DNA from: Pratylenchus scribneri
Taxonomy: Eukaryota; Nematoda; Chromadorea; Rhabditida; Pratylenchidae
Assembly (NCBI GenBank): GCA_030063045.1
Contig: JAQSEB010000032.1
Coordinates: forward strand, 186,001-250,000
DNA length: 64,000 nucleotides
Direction of reading: 5' to 3'
The position numbers and the translations under genes are program-made. The notes below the pieces were generated by a model. It had not been told where the DNA came from and searched no databases. It was given only the letters and a program-made list of their open reading frames with translations. How positions within the stretch are numbered: position 1 is the stretch's first letter; each line of letters starts with the position of its first letter. Below are positions 27,916 to 40,086 of this stretch, piece after piece.

Positions 27916-29909
27916 ATGGCGGCTTTGTTGCTCTTCTCAACCACCGAACATTTGCTCGTTCTATCCGCCTTCCTATTCCCGCCAGTGCTCATCATTGTTT
28001 TGCTTGTTATTCTGCTGACCACATTTGGAAAATCATTGGGACTCAGGGAGCGCTATGTCAGCATATTGATCAGAATTTTCGAGGTTTGGTGGAAATAATG
28101 GTTTAAGAAAAGATCAAAAATTAGTGAAATTTTGGAAATTTTATTAACTTTCTACATGGAAATTACTTTCTTAATATAATGTTATTCTATTATTTGGGAT
28201 AAACATAAAAATAGTTCTTTTAATTTACAGTGGGGCGCTGGCGAGATCCAATCATCCCAAAATGACACCAAAAAAATGTCTTTCGAACTGGGCGCCTATG
28301 ATTGCGAAGATGACGAATACGGACTGCTGGAGCATAGCGATGCCGGCCATTATTGTTCATTGGACCTCAGTTCGACGCAAAGTCCAACGGATTCCGGTTT
28401 TATGCCCGACTCACCTCTGGCCAGATCCGCCAATTCCCTGTCCAGTCTGAGAAAGTGTTCATCATTGGCACGAAATGGAAGTTCAACAAGTTTGTTAATT
28501 TTATTATCATAAAATAATTCCAAAACGAAATAAAAATGCTTATTACTTCAAATTAAAAACGTTTGAAATTTTATCAAAGAAGAAATAATCCATGAAAATC
28601 TTAAAAATAATCCATGAAAATCTTAAGGTCTCTGCTCCGCTTCCAGTGGTCGAATGCGTCACAGTTCTGGTCAATCGATCATCATTAGGGAAACGGCCAT
28701 TCATTTGGACGAGGATGAATACACGGAGAAGACAATGGTCAACTCTCGAGGATGGCAAGTAATTCGGGATTCGATTTATTTCATGAAGGTTTGTGCGAAA
28801 AGAAATCAAATAGACAATTAAGAATCAATTTTAAAGGCCGCTGTCGAAACAATCATTGAGGACGAAGTGACCAGTCGCTTTCAAGCAGAACAACTCGCCT
28901 CATGGAACATGTTGACCCGGACTAGCGTCAATTTTTATCAATTTGTAAAGTAAGAAATTTGGGCTAAAAATTTTTGACCAGCAAAAATTTACAAAAAATC
29001 TTCGGTGATAAATTTTGGACTTGATTTCCAAACAAATATTCTAAACTTTTCAAAAATAACCAATAATTTCATTTTATTTTCACTTTTCAGTTGGAAATTG
29101 ACAATGCTTTGGGTGCTTGGCTTTTTGTTCCGCTACTTTTTCCTTCTACCAATGCGACTAATCGTCTTTTCTGTTTCAATAATCACCGTTGTTTTTGGCA
29201 CCGCAGTCATTGGCCTCTTCCCGAATGGACGTCTCAAATCATGGATGAACGAAAAATTGATGCTGGTTTGTTTTTTAAATATGGAAATTAAATAATATTT
29301 TTGGACACAATTTGTTAAAATAAATGCTTATAAAATAATCTTTTACTAAATTTAAGGTTTGCATGCGAATTGCCTCTCGTGCCTTTTCTGCTCTCATCTT
29401 CTTTCATGACACCGGTACAATTTTTAATTTTTAACATAATTTCTTTGTGATATTTTAAATGAAAATAAATAATTTGGCCTCAATTTTTTGCAATTTATGC
29501 TAATCGATAAGCTCAATGCCAATTTTTAAGATTATTTTGTAAATGTTGGCGTTACTTCACCAAAGTGTGACCAAATATGCACTGAAAATAGCTCAAATTC
29601 GTATTTAGCATTCAAATCATAAAAATAATTTTTGGCCCATATAATCTCCCATAAATTTTAAATAGAAGTTACAATTTTCGTTAAAATTGATTTGTTTATT
29701 TTTACAGCAATTTTGGTGGCCAATCACACCTCCCCAATTGATGTGATGATTTTGGGCACTGATGCGGTCTATGCCCTCATTGGCCAATCCCATTCGGGCT
29801 TTCTCGGCGCCATCCAACGGGCACTTTCCCGCGCATGTTCCCACATCTGGTTTGAACGCTCCGAGGCCAAAGATCGATCATTGGTGGCCAGAAGGTAAGC
29901 AAAATAAAA
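27914..29909 (+). repeat. Tandem duplication, unit 1 (partner 31094-32930)
   Basis: Homology with the second unit begins within a few bases of the start codon (ACATGGCGGC in both) and ends shortly after GGTAAGCAAAATAAA. From the ATG to the end of exon 3 the units are almost identical, introns included. Introns 3 to 6 differ greatly in length and sequence, while exons 4, 5 and 7 stay about as similar as the first ones. Confidence 0.88.
27916..29898 (+). pseudogene. GPAT3/4-type acyltransferase, 3'-truncated tandem copy
   Basis: This copy matches the first seven exons of the complete gene at 31096: 27916-28083, 28231-28489, 28628-28788, 28837-28949, 29091-29265, 29357-29414, 29708-29894. It keeps an intact frame, the N-terminal membrane segment, the membrane pair FLFRYFFLLPMRLIVFSVSI, catalytic box I (NHTSPID) and the FERSE block. 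After VARR the homology ends about 15 bp into the intron, and an unframed TAA (29896-29898) follows if that intron is not spliced. The FPEGTCINN box and everything after it are missing, so it should not be a working acyltransferase. Exon 6 is 21 bp shorter than in the full copy through a new GT donor, but the frame is kept. It may be a truncated expressed protein, a pseudogene in early decay, or an assembly artefact. Confidence 0.85.
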
Positions 29910-29925
29910 TCGATTGGATTCAATT

Positions 29926-30648
29926 ATGCCTGGCAATAATTGCAGTTTTCCCATCAAACATTTTAAATTGATCACCATTACTTTTGTATTTACATTTCTT
30001 TTTGCAAATGTTACCGCCAATGAGACAGCAACAAATGATACGCCACATATAATCAAAAATGTATTTTTTTTATAATACCTATTAAAAATATCCTATATTC
30101 ATTCTAAGTTTGTCACAACTCGTTCACTGACCAGCGAAATCGACAAATTGGACAACAAAATCGATGGTCTGAACTCAAAATTAGACAACTTTTTTTACAT
30201 TATTGTTGGGATGGTGGTAGCTATTTTAGCTGCAATTTTGGCAATCGCTCTTGGCCAATGCAATCCGTGGTAAGTATATACAAATTAAGATAAAATTACT
30301 TTTAACACATTCAGTTCATGCTGCCGTCCTCCGCCAAAACAACCAAATAATGAGAATCGACCAACCCAAAGCACGGCCCCATTTAGTTGTGTCAATTATT
30401 TTGCATCCGGAAATGACGCCAATTTGGAAAAAGGTGTCCGAAATAATAATCTCCATAATGGCAACAATTGCGATAATTTCCTCAATGCAATGCTCGCCGT
30501 CGACTCAAATCCAAACAAAAATGGCACCAAAGTTGGCACTTCCGCAAGCACCAAATCTACTACAGGTGGTGATCCCTCTAAAATTCATCTTCTGCAAAAA
30601 AGCCTGGGAATGTTTCGAAAGGTATCTCAAAAATTTGGAAAAAACTAA
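29926..30648 (+). CDS. Unrecognised small membrane or secreted protein, nested between acyltransferase copies
   Basis: Three exons (29926-30060, 30109-30269, 30315-30648) join in frame to 209 residues. Order: MPGNNCSFPIKHF, then a hydrophobic stretch KLITITFVFTFLFANVTA that looks like a signal peptide or anchor; a short polar part with NET and NDT glycosylation sequons; a heptad-like coil SLTSEIDKLDNKIDGLNSKL; a strong membrane segment FYIIVGMVVAILAAILAIAL; a Cys-rich juxtamembrane CNPCSCCRPPPK that could be palmitoylated; then an Asn/Ser/Thr-rich tail ending FRKVSQKFGKN. Intact splice sites and no internal stops argue for a functional gene. I recognise no family. Exon 3 begins in the same phase as the broken exon 7 of the adjacent acyltransferase copy, so a spliced fusion is possible. 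The gene starts only 31 bp after that exon. Confidence 0.72.
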
Positions 30649-31095
30649 TAAAAGGAAACATTTTATGGATGTAAATTGAATTTTATTAGTTTTGTTACAA
30701 ATGATTTTGATGCCTTATTTAAAAAAAAACTTAATTTTGAAATTTATCATAAGGGCTAATGATAAAATTAAAATCTCATAACTAAATAGCTTGGATTTCA
30801 TCAAATAAACAAGAAAAAAAACATATTAATATTAAATTTTTAAAAAGGAGTCAACAACACTTAACAAAAATGAAATGGAAATGCCGACGTTTAAATAATC
30901 AAATGTGGAAGAACATTTAATTTAATTTGCAAATACGTGTTTTTATTTCTTTGGATCTCTGACAAATTCGGATAAAATTTATAATCAATTTCTCCTCGAA
31001 ATTTTTATCTTATTGTTTATCAATACAATATATTATATTTGTGCTATAATTTATAATTAAATCAACATATTTTTACAAACTAATGTATAACTAAC
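30649..31095. other. Intergenic stretch before acyltransferase copy 2
   Basis: Very AT-rich sequence between the nested gene stop and the second acyltransferase start. It shows no similarity to the region upstream of the first copy. It presumably holds the promoter of the full-length gene. No feature recognised. Confidence 0.45.
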
Positions 31096-32930
31096 ATGGC
31101 GGCTTTGTTGCTCTTCTCAACCACCGAACATTTGCTCGTTCTATCCGCCTTCCTATTCCCGCCAGTGCTCATCATCGTTTTGCTCGTTATCCTGCTGGCC
31201 ACATTTGGAAAATCATTGGGACTCAGGGAGCGCTATGTCAGCATATTGATCAGAATTTTCGAGGTTTGGTGGAAATAATGGTTTAAGAAAAGATCAAAAA
31301 TTAGTGAAATTTTGGAAATTTTATTAACTTTCTACATGGAAATTACTTTCTTAATATAATGTTATTCTATTATTTGGGATAAACATAAAAATAGTTCTTT
31401 TAATTTACAGTGGGGCGCTGGCGAGATCCAATCATCCCAAAATGACACCAAAAAAATGTCTTTCGAACTGGGCGCCTACGATTGCGAAGATGACGAATAC
31501 GGACTGCTTGAGCACAGCGATGCCGGCCATTATTGTTCATTGGACCTCAGTTCGACGCAAAGTCCAACGGATTCCGGTTTTATGCCCGACTCACCTCTGG
31601 CCAGATCCGCCAATTCCCTGTCCAGTCTGAGAAAGTGTTCATCATTGGCACGAAATGGAAGTTCAACAAGTTTGTTAATTTTATTATCATAAAATAATTC
31701 CAAAACGAATAAAAATGCTTATTACTTCAAATTAAAAACGTTTGAAATTTTATCAAAGAAGAAATAATCCATGAAAATCTTAAAAATAATCCATGAAAAT
31801 CTTAAGGTCTCTGCTCCGCTTCCAGTGGTCGAATGCGTCACAGTTCTGGTCAATCGATCATCATTAGGGAAACGGCCATTCATTTGGACGAGGATGAATA
31901 CACGGAGAAGACAATGGTCAACTCTCGAGGATGGCAAGTAATTCGGGATTCGATTTATTTCATGAAGGTTTTTGTGAAAAAAATATACCAATTATGAATT
32001 AATTTTAAAGGCCGCTGTCGAAGCAATCATTGAGGACGAAGTGACCAGTCGTTTTCAAGCAGAACAACTCGCCTCATGGAACATGTTGACCCGGACCAGT
32101 GTCAATTTTTATCAATTTGTCAAGTAAAAATTAAAAAATTCGGGTCAAAAATTTCTATTTTTTTTATTTTTAGTTGGAAATTGACAATGCTTTGGGTGCT
32201 TGGCTTTTTATTCCGCTACTTTTTCCTTCTCCCAATGCGACTAATCGTCTTTTCTGTTTCAATAATCACCGTTGTTTTTGGCACCGCAGTCATTGGCTTC
32301 TTCCCGAATGGACGTCTCAAATCATGGATGAACGAAAAATTGATGCTGGTTTGTTTTTAAACGAGAATTAAATTATAAAAATAAAATAATGAAAATTAAA
32401 CAATATTTTAAGACACCATTCATTTAAAATAAATTTATATTCATTCATTAAATTTAAATATTTAAGGTTTGCATGCGAATTGCCTCTCGTGCCTTTTCTG
32501 CTCTCATCTTTTTTCATGACACCGAAAATAAAGCCAAAAGTGGAGGTTTGTACATTTTTTATTAATCAAAAAATAAAATAATTTAAGCAATTTGTTCACA
32601 AAATTTTATATTTTTAATTGAAAACATGAATTTGGCCCAAATACTAATATTTTAACAATATTTTTTCGCATGAAAATTAAATAAAAAATGTTTTGTCTAT
32701 AAAATTAATTTGTTTATTTTTATTATAGCAATTTGTGTGGCCAATCACACTTCCCCAATTGATGTTATGATTTTGGGCACTGATGCGGTCTATGCCCTCA
32801 TTGGCCAATCCCATTCGGGCTTTCTCGGCGCCATCCAACGGGCACTTTCCCGGGCATGTTCCCACATTTGGTTTGAACGTTCCGAGGCAAGAGATCGATC
32901 ATTGGTGGCAAGAAGGTAAGCAAAATAAAT
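31094..32930 (+). repeat. Tandem duplication, unit 2 (partner 27914-29909)
   Basis: The copy within the complete acyltransferase gene. Introns 1 and 2 here match those of unit 1 almost base for base, including the doubled AATCCATGAAAATCTTAA in intron 2. Intron 4 is about 50 bp here against about 140 bp in unit 1. Confidence 0.88.
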
Positions 32931-34139
32931 TTTTTAAATATTTTGCCTACTCAGGAATTTTAATTTATTCATTATGCATCTCAAAATGCAATATAAAATT
33001 ATTTTTTAGTACTTATCCTTTCACTCCTTGATGAAATTTTTATTATGAAAATGTTATGTATTTATTATTTTTTCAAAAATCATCACTCCAATTAAAATAA
33101 AATATTCTAGTATCTAATAATATTCCCTACAAATTTAGGCTGCATGAACATGTGAATGACCCCAACAAATTGCCAGTGCTCATTTTCCCTGAAGGCACTT
33201 GCATCAACAATACATCAGTGATGATGTTCAAAAAAGGATGCTTTGAGGTGGGAAAATCATAAATTTTCATTTAAAAATTTTATATGAAGGAATAAATAAT
33301 AAATTATTAGCACATAAAATTCATAAAAAAAACTACTATATTAGCACATAAAATTCATAAAAAAACTACTATTTATATTACAATTTTTCCTGACTAACAA
33401 AATTTTTATTACCCTCAAAAATACCCAAAATTTGATGAAAATGGAAAAATTTCCATTAAATTTCCAATCCAAATTTTCAAATTTATTCATTTTTTCCATC
33501 AATTAAGGTTGATGCCACCATCTATCCAATTGCAATGAAATACGATTCACGTTTTGGTGATGCATTCTGGAATTCGAGTGAACAAAGTTATTTTGAATAT
33601 TTGTTCCAAATGATGACTTCATGGGCGTTGATATGCCACGTTTGGTATTTGCCTCCAATGCGAAAAGAGGTAGACCATAAATTTTAATTTAATATGAGGG
33701 CAGAGTCCAAAAAACCCCAATCTCTTATTAATAATGCAATTCAATAAATTATTTAGCCGGACGAATCCACAATTGACTTTGCCAATCGCGTGAAAAAGGC
33801 CATTGCAATTCGAGGTGGCCTCGTCGATTTGGAATGGGATGGCGGCTTGAAAAGGTCAAAAGTGCCGGCAAAAATGGTCGATTTGCAGCGAGAAAGGTAG
33901 ATTTAATGGAAGATTATCATTGTATTTTATTCACCAAAAAACATTTTTCATTTCTGTACATTCAATTTGCCCCTACTTTTCACAGATATTATCAACGATA
34001 TCAGCGGTACACCTCATTCTCTGAACCTCCACCCAACAAAACGGCACTGACATCAGAGGAAGAAGACAATGCAAATGACGATGACGATGACAATGTCCAC
34101 ATCAATGATGGAAAGACGACGGCAACAATTGGACAATAA
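31096..34139 (+). CDS. Glycerol-3-phosphate acyltransferase, GPAT3/4 (AGPAT6) type, complete
   Basis: An ER enzyme that acylates glycerol-3-phosphate in triacylglycerol and phospholipid synthesis. Eleven exons join in frame: 31096-31263, 31411-31669, 31807-31967, 32011-32123, 32174-32348, 32467-32545, 32729-32915, 33139-33247, 33508-33669, 33757-33896, 33986-34139. The N-terminus is a hydrophobic helix (AFLFPPVLIIVLLVILLATF). A Ser-rich segment follows, then a membrane pair in exon 5. The PlsC domain has all four boxes: NHTSPID (box I), WFERSE (II), FPEGTCINNTS (III) and YPIAMKY (IV). The downstream MMTSWALICHVWYLPPM and GGLVDLEWDGGLKR are typical of GPAT4-like proteins. The tail is acidic (EEEDNANDDDDDN). 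The 5' two thirds is duplicated upstream at 27916. Confidence 0.95.
33307..33372. repeat. Two-copy direct repeat in an intron
   Basis: A ~33 bp unit (TTAGCACATAAAATTCATAA followed by an A-run and CTACTAT) occurs twice in tandem inside intron 8 of the full acyltransferase gene. Confidence 0.75.
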
Positions 34140-34444
34140 TGAATGATGTTGATTATATTTTTATTTTACACATTTTATTTATATATTTAATTTTAATTCA
34201 CTTGCCATTAACTTGAATTGTGAATATAGCCGAGCGGGTGACTGACTTCCTCCTCAAGACATTCATTTCCATAGAATTCATTTTCTCCATTTACATTTAC
34301 ACTTGCCATGGAATTTTAATCAACTTAGAATAAAGATTAGGAATCTTCATTATTTTTGTACTCTTCTTATTTAATAATTAATTCATTTCCTATTCACCAA
34401 TTGTGAAAATCGGGTCTTGACTTACTTATGAGACCAATTTTTCC

Positions 34445-34968
34445 ATCCATTCAACAAATTGGCAGCTGGATTGGCCAAAATGTTGGGCGGCGGCGGCGGC
34501 GGAAAATTGTATTTGGATTGGGTGGCGGTGGCTGGATGGATGGATTGGCCAATCTTTTGAAGGGAAGGATTGGGTGCCTTCCAGGTAATTGCCCATTATT
34601 ATTAGAGGGGTGGGTGATATGCCGCCTGGAGTCGAAGGAATTGGCGCCTGGCTGACTGATGGTTTTGCTGGTTGCCCGGGAAATTCTCATATTGGGACAC
34701 AAAGCTCCTTTCAAAGATGATGATGGACTAACTCGAATCCAATTTGGGAGGATTTTTGTCGAGAAAGGCAAGGAAGGAAGGAATGGGGGAAATGTTCCAA
34801 TTTGTTGGTAAAAAGGCAATCTTATTGACAGCTGGCCATATTGCTGCCAGCCGGATTGGTTGGGAGAGGAAGGGCAAAAGGCCGGATGGATTGGCTGTTG
34901 AGTGAAGGAATGGGAAGGAAAAGGTGTGGTGGAATAACCGTGAATTGGGTTGGCCAATGTGTTAGCCA
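34445..34968 (-). repeat. Large inverted duplication, left arm (partner 40087-40580)
   Basis: Read on the minus strand, this ~520 bp matches the plus strand at 40087-40580 almost throughout, with scattered substitutions and small indels. Shared landmarks are GGCTAACACATTGGCC at one end, CCGGCTGGCAACAATATGGC-like sequence in the middle, CCAGGCGGCATATCACCCAC, and a CGCCGCCGCC run at the other end. The minus strand is open for 220 codons across this arm, but the matching frame in the right arm is broken, so I do not call a gene. Confidence 0.88.
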
Positions 34969-37006
34969 AATGAATTGGAGCGTAGAAGGAATTGGCGGCT
35001 GCTGGCATGCGCCTGATAATTCCCAACTCCCAATTATACCTGCTAATAAACGATGAAAATCCACCAATGAACATATAAATTCTAATGATATTGTCCGTAT
35101 ACAAATAAGGCAAAATTACAGTTTCCCATTTTTCTACAACATCAACATTTAAAAGCAGGGAGAATTCATTCTAGGAATTTGTTGTAGTTAATTTCTCCTA
35201 TCTAACTAACTCAATCTAAAATCAGAAATCACAACATTTTCTTATGGCCAAGAAATATGCCTAAAAATGCGTATTCATCATTTTTGTTACATTACTCTGC
35301 GAGGAAATAGCCATTTTCTGAAATTGATATCGTAAAGAGCAAACTATCCTCTACAACTACAATTTGTTATTTTTAAATTTTATGAAATCCCAATTTTAAA
35401 AATTATATATTTTTCATGTAGTAAACCGATTTTTGGACGAAAAGCCTTATATTTCTTACAAAGTATTTTAATTTTTCAAAAATTAGCATAGCCATTTCCA
35501 ATGGCTTTTCGCTTTCTCGTTGATTGGTTCTTTCCTTACTTAGAGCCAATGGTCAAAAGAATGGGACAGGTACACTGAATCGTTGTGTTCCACCAAAAAA
35601 GTATTTGAAATTACAATATTTTTTGCTTTAATTTAATATTTTCTAAACAATGATCCCAATCTCCGAAATTTAATGTGTAATCCAATAATTTTCCGCTACT
35701 GCTTTCATCAATCCAATCCCCGAAAACTTTTTTCGTCCTTGGATCTGTCTCCCCGTCGAGACAATCCAATGCAGCCCACAAAATCCATCTTCAGCAACTT
35801 TTGTGCCTGGTTTATGTCCGCGCAACGGGCTTCCTCCCTTCCTTCCCGTTTTCCATCAAATTGAAGGTCATTCCCGGTTTCCACCAAAACGGTCGTCCGT
35901 CGGCCATCCACAAGAAGGAAAGTAAAATGGGCGAGGCCGAAAGCAACCAAAGATTTGTGGAAATTTTAGGAGAAAATCGGCGCGGGATGAAGGCGAAATT
36001 GGATTTTGGTGGAAGACAAATGCGATTGGAAAAATGGACAAAATTGAAGGATTGATGGAAAATGTGGGGAGGAGAAGGCCTCGGGGAAAGGCGGCGGTGA
36101 CCGGTGCCGGCTGCCAGTTGATGAGCGCCGGAGGACTGGTTGTGAAAAATGCGAAATTTATTTTACTTAATTTCTCCCAATTATCTTCTTTTAATCTGTC
36201 GAAATTTGTCGATGGTCAGCAAAAAGGCATAATCGGAAATGTGATTTTAGTCCAAAATTAATTCCCAACAAATTATTTATTTAAAATTAAATATTTATGG
36301 CCAATTTGTCTTGGCTATAAAGATAAATCCAAAACCAAAAATGATTCCAACCATAATTTTTTGGGCCACAATGTATCCAATATTCTTACTGTTAATTTTT
36401 ACACAAATTTTTTGACCAAAATAAGAGAATTGGACAAACAAACCTAAAATGTCTTTTCAATGAAGAACACTTCTCATATTTTTTTTTGGTTTTTTGTTTG
36501 TGCTATTTTCTCCCATATTATTTTGTTTCCTTTTCCTCTCATTGTTTTCCAATTAAGGCCCGCGCGAGCTTTTCCTCCCCCTTCGAGGAAAAAAGCTCTT
36601 TTGTGGATGGAGGGCGCCGATATCCCGCTGTTCAACACCTTTCGAATATTTCCACCAATCTAAAAACCATAAAAACACCAAAAAAGTTGTTCCTTCCTTC
36701 GAAGGCCATCAAATATATCCTCGAGCATAAAATAAAGAAGTTCATTTTCCAGAGAACGATGAGAAGGAGGAATCAAATTTCTATTATTTTACAGTGCAAA
36801 ATCATATTTTTCCCAAATTATATTTGGGCCTCTGGACGTCAAATCAAATGTCATCTCCCGCGAGCGATGAATTTACCATAAAAATTTCTTCATATAATTC
36901 ATTTTTTAAAATATTAAAAAATAAGACCCGAATTTTGGGTATTGCTTCTAGGCTAATTTGGGCATTTTCATTTTTCAATTCATAAAATGACAATTAGTAT
37001 ATGTTC

Positions 37007-37217
37007 TTTTGGCCATACACAACAAGGCAAATAGCCAATCCGAAATCCGATAAGGCGATATATCTCATTGAAAAGCCGTAAATGTCTTCTAAAAATTGGC
37101 TGTTAAATTTTATAAAATACGTTGAAATTCTTAAAATTTAAAAAGACAACTTTTAAAACGAAGACATTTTGGGCTTTAAAATGGTATATCGCCTTCTCTT
37201 AAGTTATGGGCCAAAAA
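37007..37217. repeat. Palindromic MITE-like repeat, TTTTGGCC-ended family
   Basis: Imperfect inverted arms of about 70-80 bp: left TTTTGGCCATA, AAGGCGATATA, AAAGCC, AATGTCTTC; right the complements GAAGACATTT, GGGCTTT, TATATCGCCTT, TATGGGCCAAAA. The arms flank a short AT-rich centre. Similar degenerate sequences occur elsewhere in the gene-poor regions. No ORF and no clear target duplication. Confidence 0.75.
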
Positions 37218-37576
37218 TCATTGTAGTACTCAATTGTCCTCTACCAATCGCCAATTATGATATTTAAAAATAATTTCATATTTTTGCATCTTCTAAAGGT
37301 TTTACACTCCGAAGTCCAAAGTCAAAAAATTTACCACAAAATATCTTTTTCCCTTTTTTAAATCCAAGCTTCTTTTGTTTAAAACTTGAATTTGGCAAAC
37401 TCTAATAATAAGAATAGGGAATCTACTCTTTTGTCGGTTATTAGACTCAAAAACACCTAAAAAGGAGGCCGAATTAATCCATCCATACATTCATTCCCAA
37501 AATCCAGCAAATTCATTGATGAAGTGGTTTTCCCCTCCTTCATTTTCCCATCCCCGGATTAATCCCAACAAAACAT

Positions 37577-37598
37577 CCCCCCCCCCCCCCCCCCCCCC
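37577..37598. repeat. Poly-C tract, 22 C
   Basis: An uninterrupted run of 22 C on the plus strand (poly-G on the minus strand), in a pyrimidine-rich block. Such tracts can form G-quadruplex or i-motif structures and are length-unstable. Confidence 0.95.
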
Positions 37599-40086
37599 AC
37601 CCATCATTTTCCATTGCCCAAATCCAAATAAAAAGAATGGAAAAAAGGTAGCATTGAAGGGGGATAATGGGTCGGCCGGGCAAAAGAGGACGCGAATTGG
37701 ATGAAGCGGGATACCCTCTTTTTTTGATGCCAATGGCCAAAGGTGAGGGGAAAATCCAAACGGCAAATCTTCACCTTGGGAAGAGATTTTCCTTTTGAAG
37801 TTTGAAATAAAAAAGTAGAAAATTTGGAGCTTAATAAAGGATAAATGAAGAGGATGGGATTTTAGTGGTTTATAATAATGGATTGGTGCTTGGGGGCTCA
37901 TCAAATGGGGAATGTAATGTTCTCTGTATGATACTGAATTCAATGATTTTATGAGTTAATTTATTCATAAAATAATTCACACATAAATTTCATGTAAAAA
38001 ATATCTATATCTTTTTAAGGCAATAAAAGTGGCTATTGAGCCTCATTTTTTTTTAAATCCTAGCCTTCTTAAGCGCTAGCCAAATTCACTTATATTTCCT
38101 TATAATATTGGGCAATGCACCCTACAATCGAGGGATCCGACGGATTCATGTTTGTTGCCCGTCAAATCAGCTTTCCATCATAACAACAAAAATCCTCTGA
38201 TCCTCTGTGCCCGCCCAATCCTGATTCCACCAAAAAAAAACATATTTAGCCGCGACCGCACACAGCATGTAAGGTTTTAAATGCGGAGCATGGAATTCTT
38301 TTGCTAGTGGCCTCTCCCAATCCGGAGCCCCTTTCTTTCCTCCCCTTCGTTTCACATCAGGTCCTATATTCCATTTCCATTTGTTCACAGCAAATCCGCT
38401 GATGGCGCAATCCCATCCTTTTTGCTCAATATCCGTAGCCGTTGGTATCTGTACAATGGCAATGGATAAACGCCCTTTTAGGACAGAGGAATATAGGGAC
38501 ATATCTGGTGAAAAAATGTGCAAGGATTTGCGCTAAAAATGTGCAGAATTATCCGAGCAAAATGAAATAATTTAAATCAAAGTTCTGGCGCCAACAAACA
38601 ATGAAGGCATATTTTAGTATAATGTTGCAAATGATCGGTTTTTCGGGGGTGGAGACTGGAGAGTGCAGACGGGGAATGTAGAATAATCCGCGCATTCATA
38701 TGGGGGAGGGGGGCGGTGAAAATCTGGACCAACAATCCACCCCCACCTTCACAAAATTGCACAATTTCCCAACAGCGCAGGACATGCAATCCAGTTGGCC
38801 CGAATTTTGATGATGGCGGCATTTATTGGGCAATATTATCCAGGGAATTTTATTATTGTTTTATTGTGGTCATCGCCCAATCCAGACATTGAGGGGAATT
38901 ACATCTAATTCACTGGATTGTGATCAGCCATTTGGCAATAAAAATTGTAATTGGCACGCGCCCACTTTGATGCAATTCTCTGCGCGGCTGGATTTTAATT
39001 TGGCATAATAACAATCCCTACTAAAATTAAAAGAAAGGTTGAGTCCTGGACACATATACACAATGAAGAAAATTAGTAGTTTTTCGTATCCATTTTTTAA
39101 CGATTAGTTTTTAATTTCCTAGTTGAATATTGATGGCATTCCCCACACACCAAAAAGGGATCCATTTCAATGTCCAATCGAATTTTGGGGTCCAATCCAA
39201 AACCAAACCCATCCATCCTTCCCACCAAAAAGTTCGCACTTTTCCCATTCACATTTCCTGTCAACTTAATTTTACGTTTCCATTCTCGATCGCTCCGTTC
39301 TCAACTTAACGTCCATTTCTTTTCCTTTCGTTCCCACAAAATTTCCTTGGGATCACATGAGCCACAAAACCCCAAAAACAATAAGTTTTTCAAGTGGCCA
39401 ATTTCTTTTCATTTTCTTCGGAAGAAATTGGATGGTCGTTCTTCCCAATCCATCATTATTGGAATCCAAAAAAGATGGGAGCCCGAGGAAAAAAATGACG
39501 AGGATGATGAAAAATTTTACCTAGGAACGGGCAAATCACCCTCCATTATTTTCCGTCTTTGAGCTGCGTTTTCCACTATCTTGATTTGGGACATTTTGAA
39601 AAAATTAAAATTTTATACAAATAAAAGTGCCCACCAAAATATCAAGGCAAGGCAATCTGATTTTAAAACGGATTACTTGAATTTTATTTGACTTGTAAGA
39701 CTATGCTGACATTTATAATTGTGACCCATTATACATGGTAAATGTTGGCATTGAGCTTATTAGATAAATGGTGAGACAAATTCCTGCTTCATATTCTAAA
39801 TTAGCTCTAACAATAAATCCCTTTCTGGAATTGAAGAACAATAATAAAAATGTTTCAAATTTTCAGCACACTTAAGTCAGTCAAATCCTTCGTAATCCCT
39901 CCAAAAGGAAATGGTGTAATTAAAAAGATTTTAGACTCGAGAAAATTAACAATGTAATGTTTCGTAGAATTAAAATGGCATTGCCATTTTAAATTTGCCA
40001 ATATTTTCTCCTCCAAAAGTGCAACTTTCTTTGATAGTGAAAAAAATTTTCCACCAATAATTCTCTTCCAATCTCTAATTCCTTTG

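Noticed and set aside
29881..30140. Simple in-frame splice from acyltransferase exon 7 into exon 2 of the nested gene
   Set aside because: Joining at 30109 gives a stop within a few codons. Only a junction to the third exon (30315) would keep frame.
34451..35113. 220-codon minus-strand open frame covering the left arm of the inverted duplication
   Set aside because: The duplicate arm at 40087-40580 has frame-breaking indels. The translation is Pro/Ser-rich in the way pyrimidine-rich DNA always gives, and there is no domain, splice context or start support.
37491..37943. 150-codon minus-strand frame
   Set aside because: It includes the poly-G tract (Gly run) and has no coherent domain.
38167..38523. 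118-codon minus-strand frame with a fairly protein-like composition
   Set aside because: No motif, no neighbouring exons and no recognisable homology. It could be a decayed element fragment but cannot be supported.
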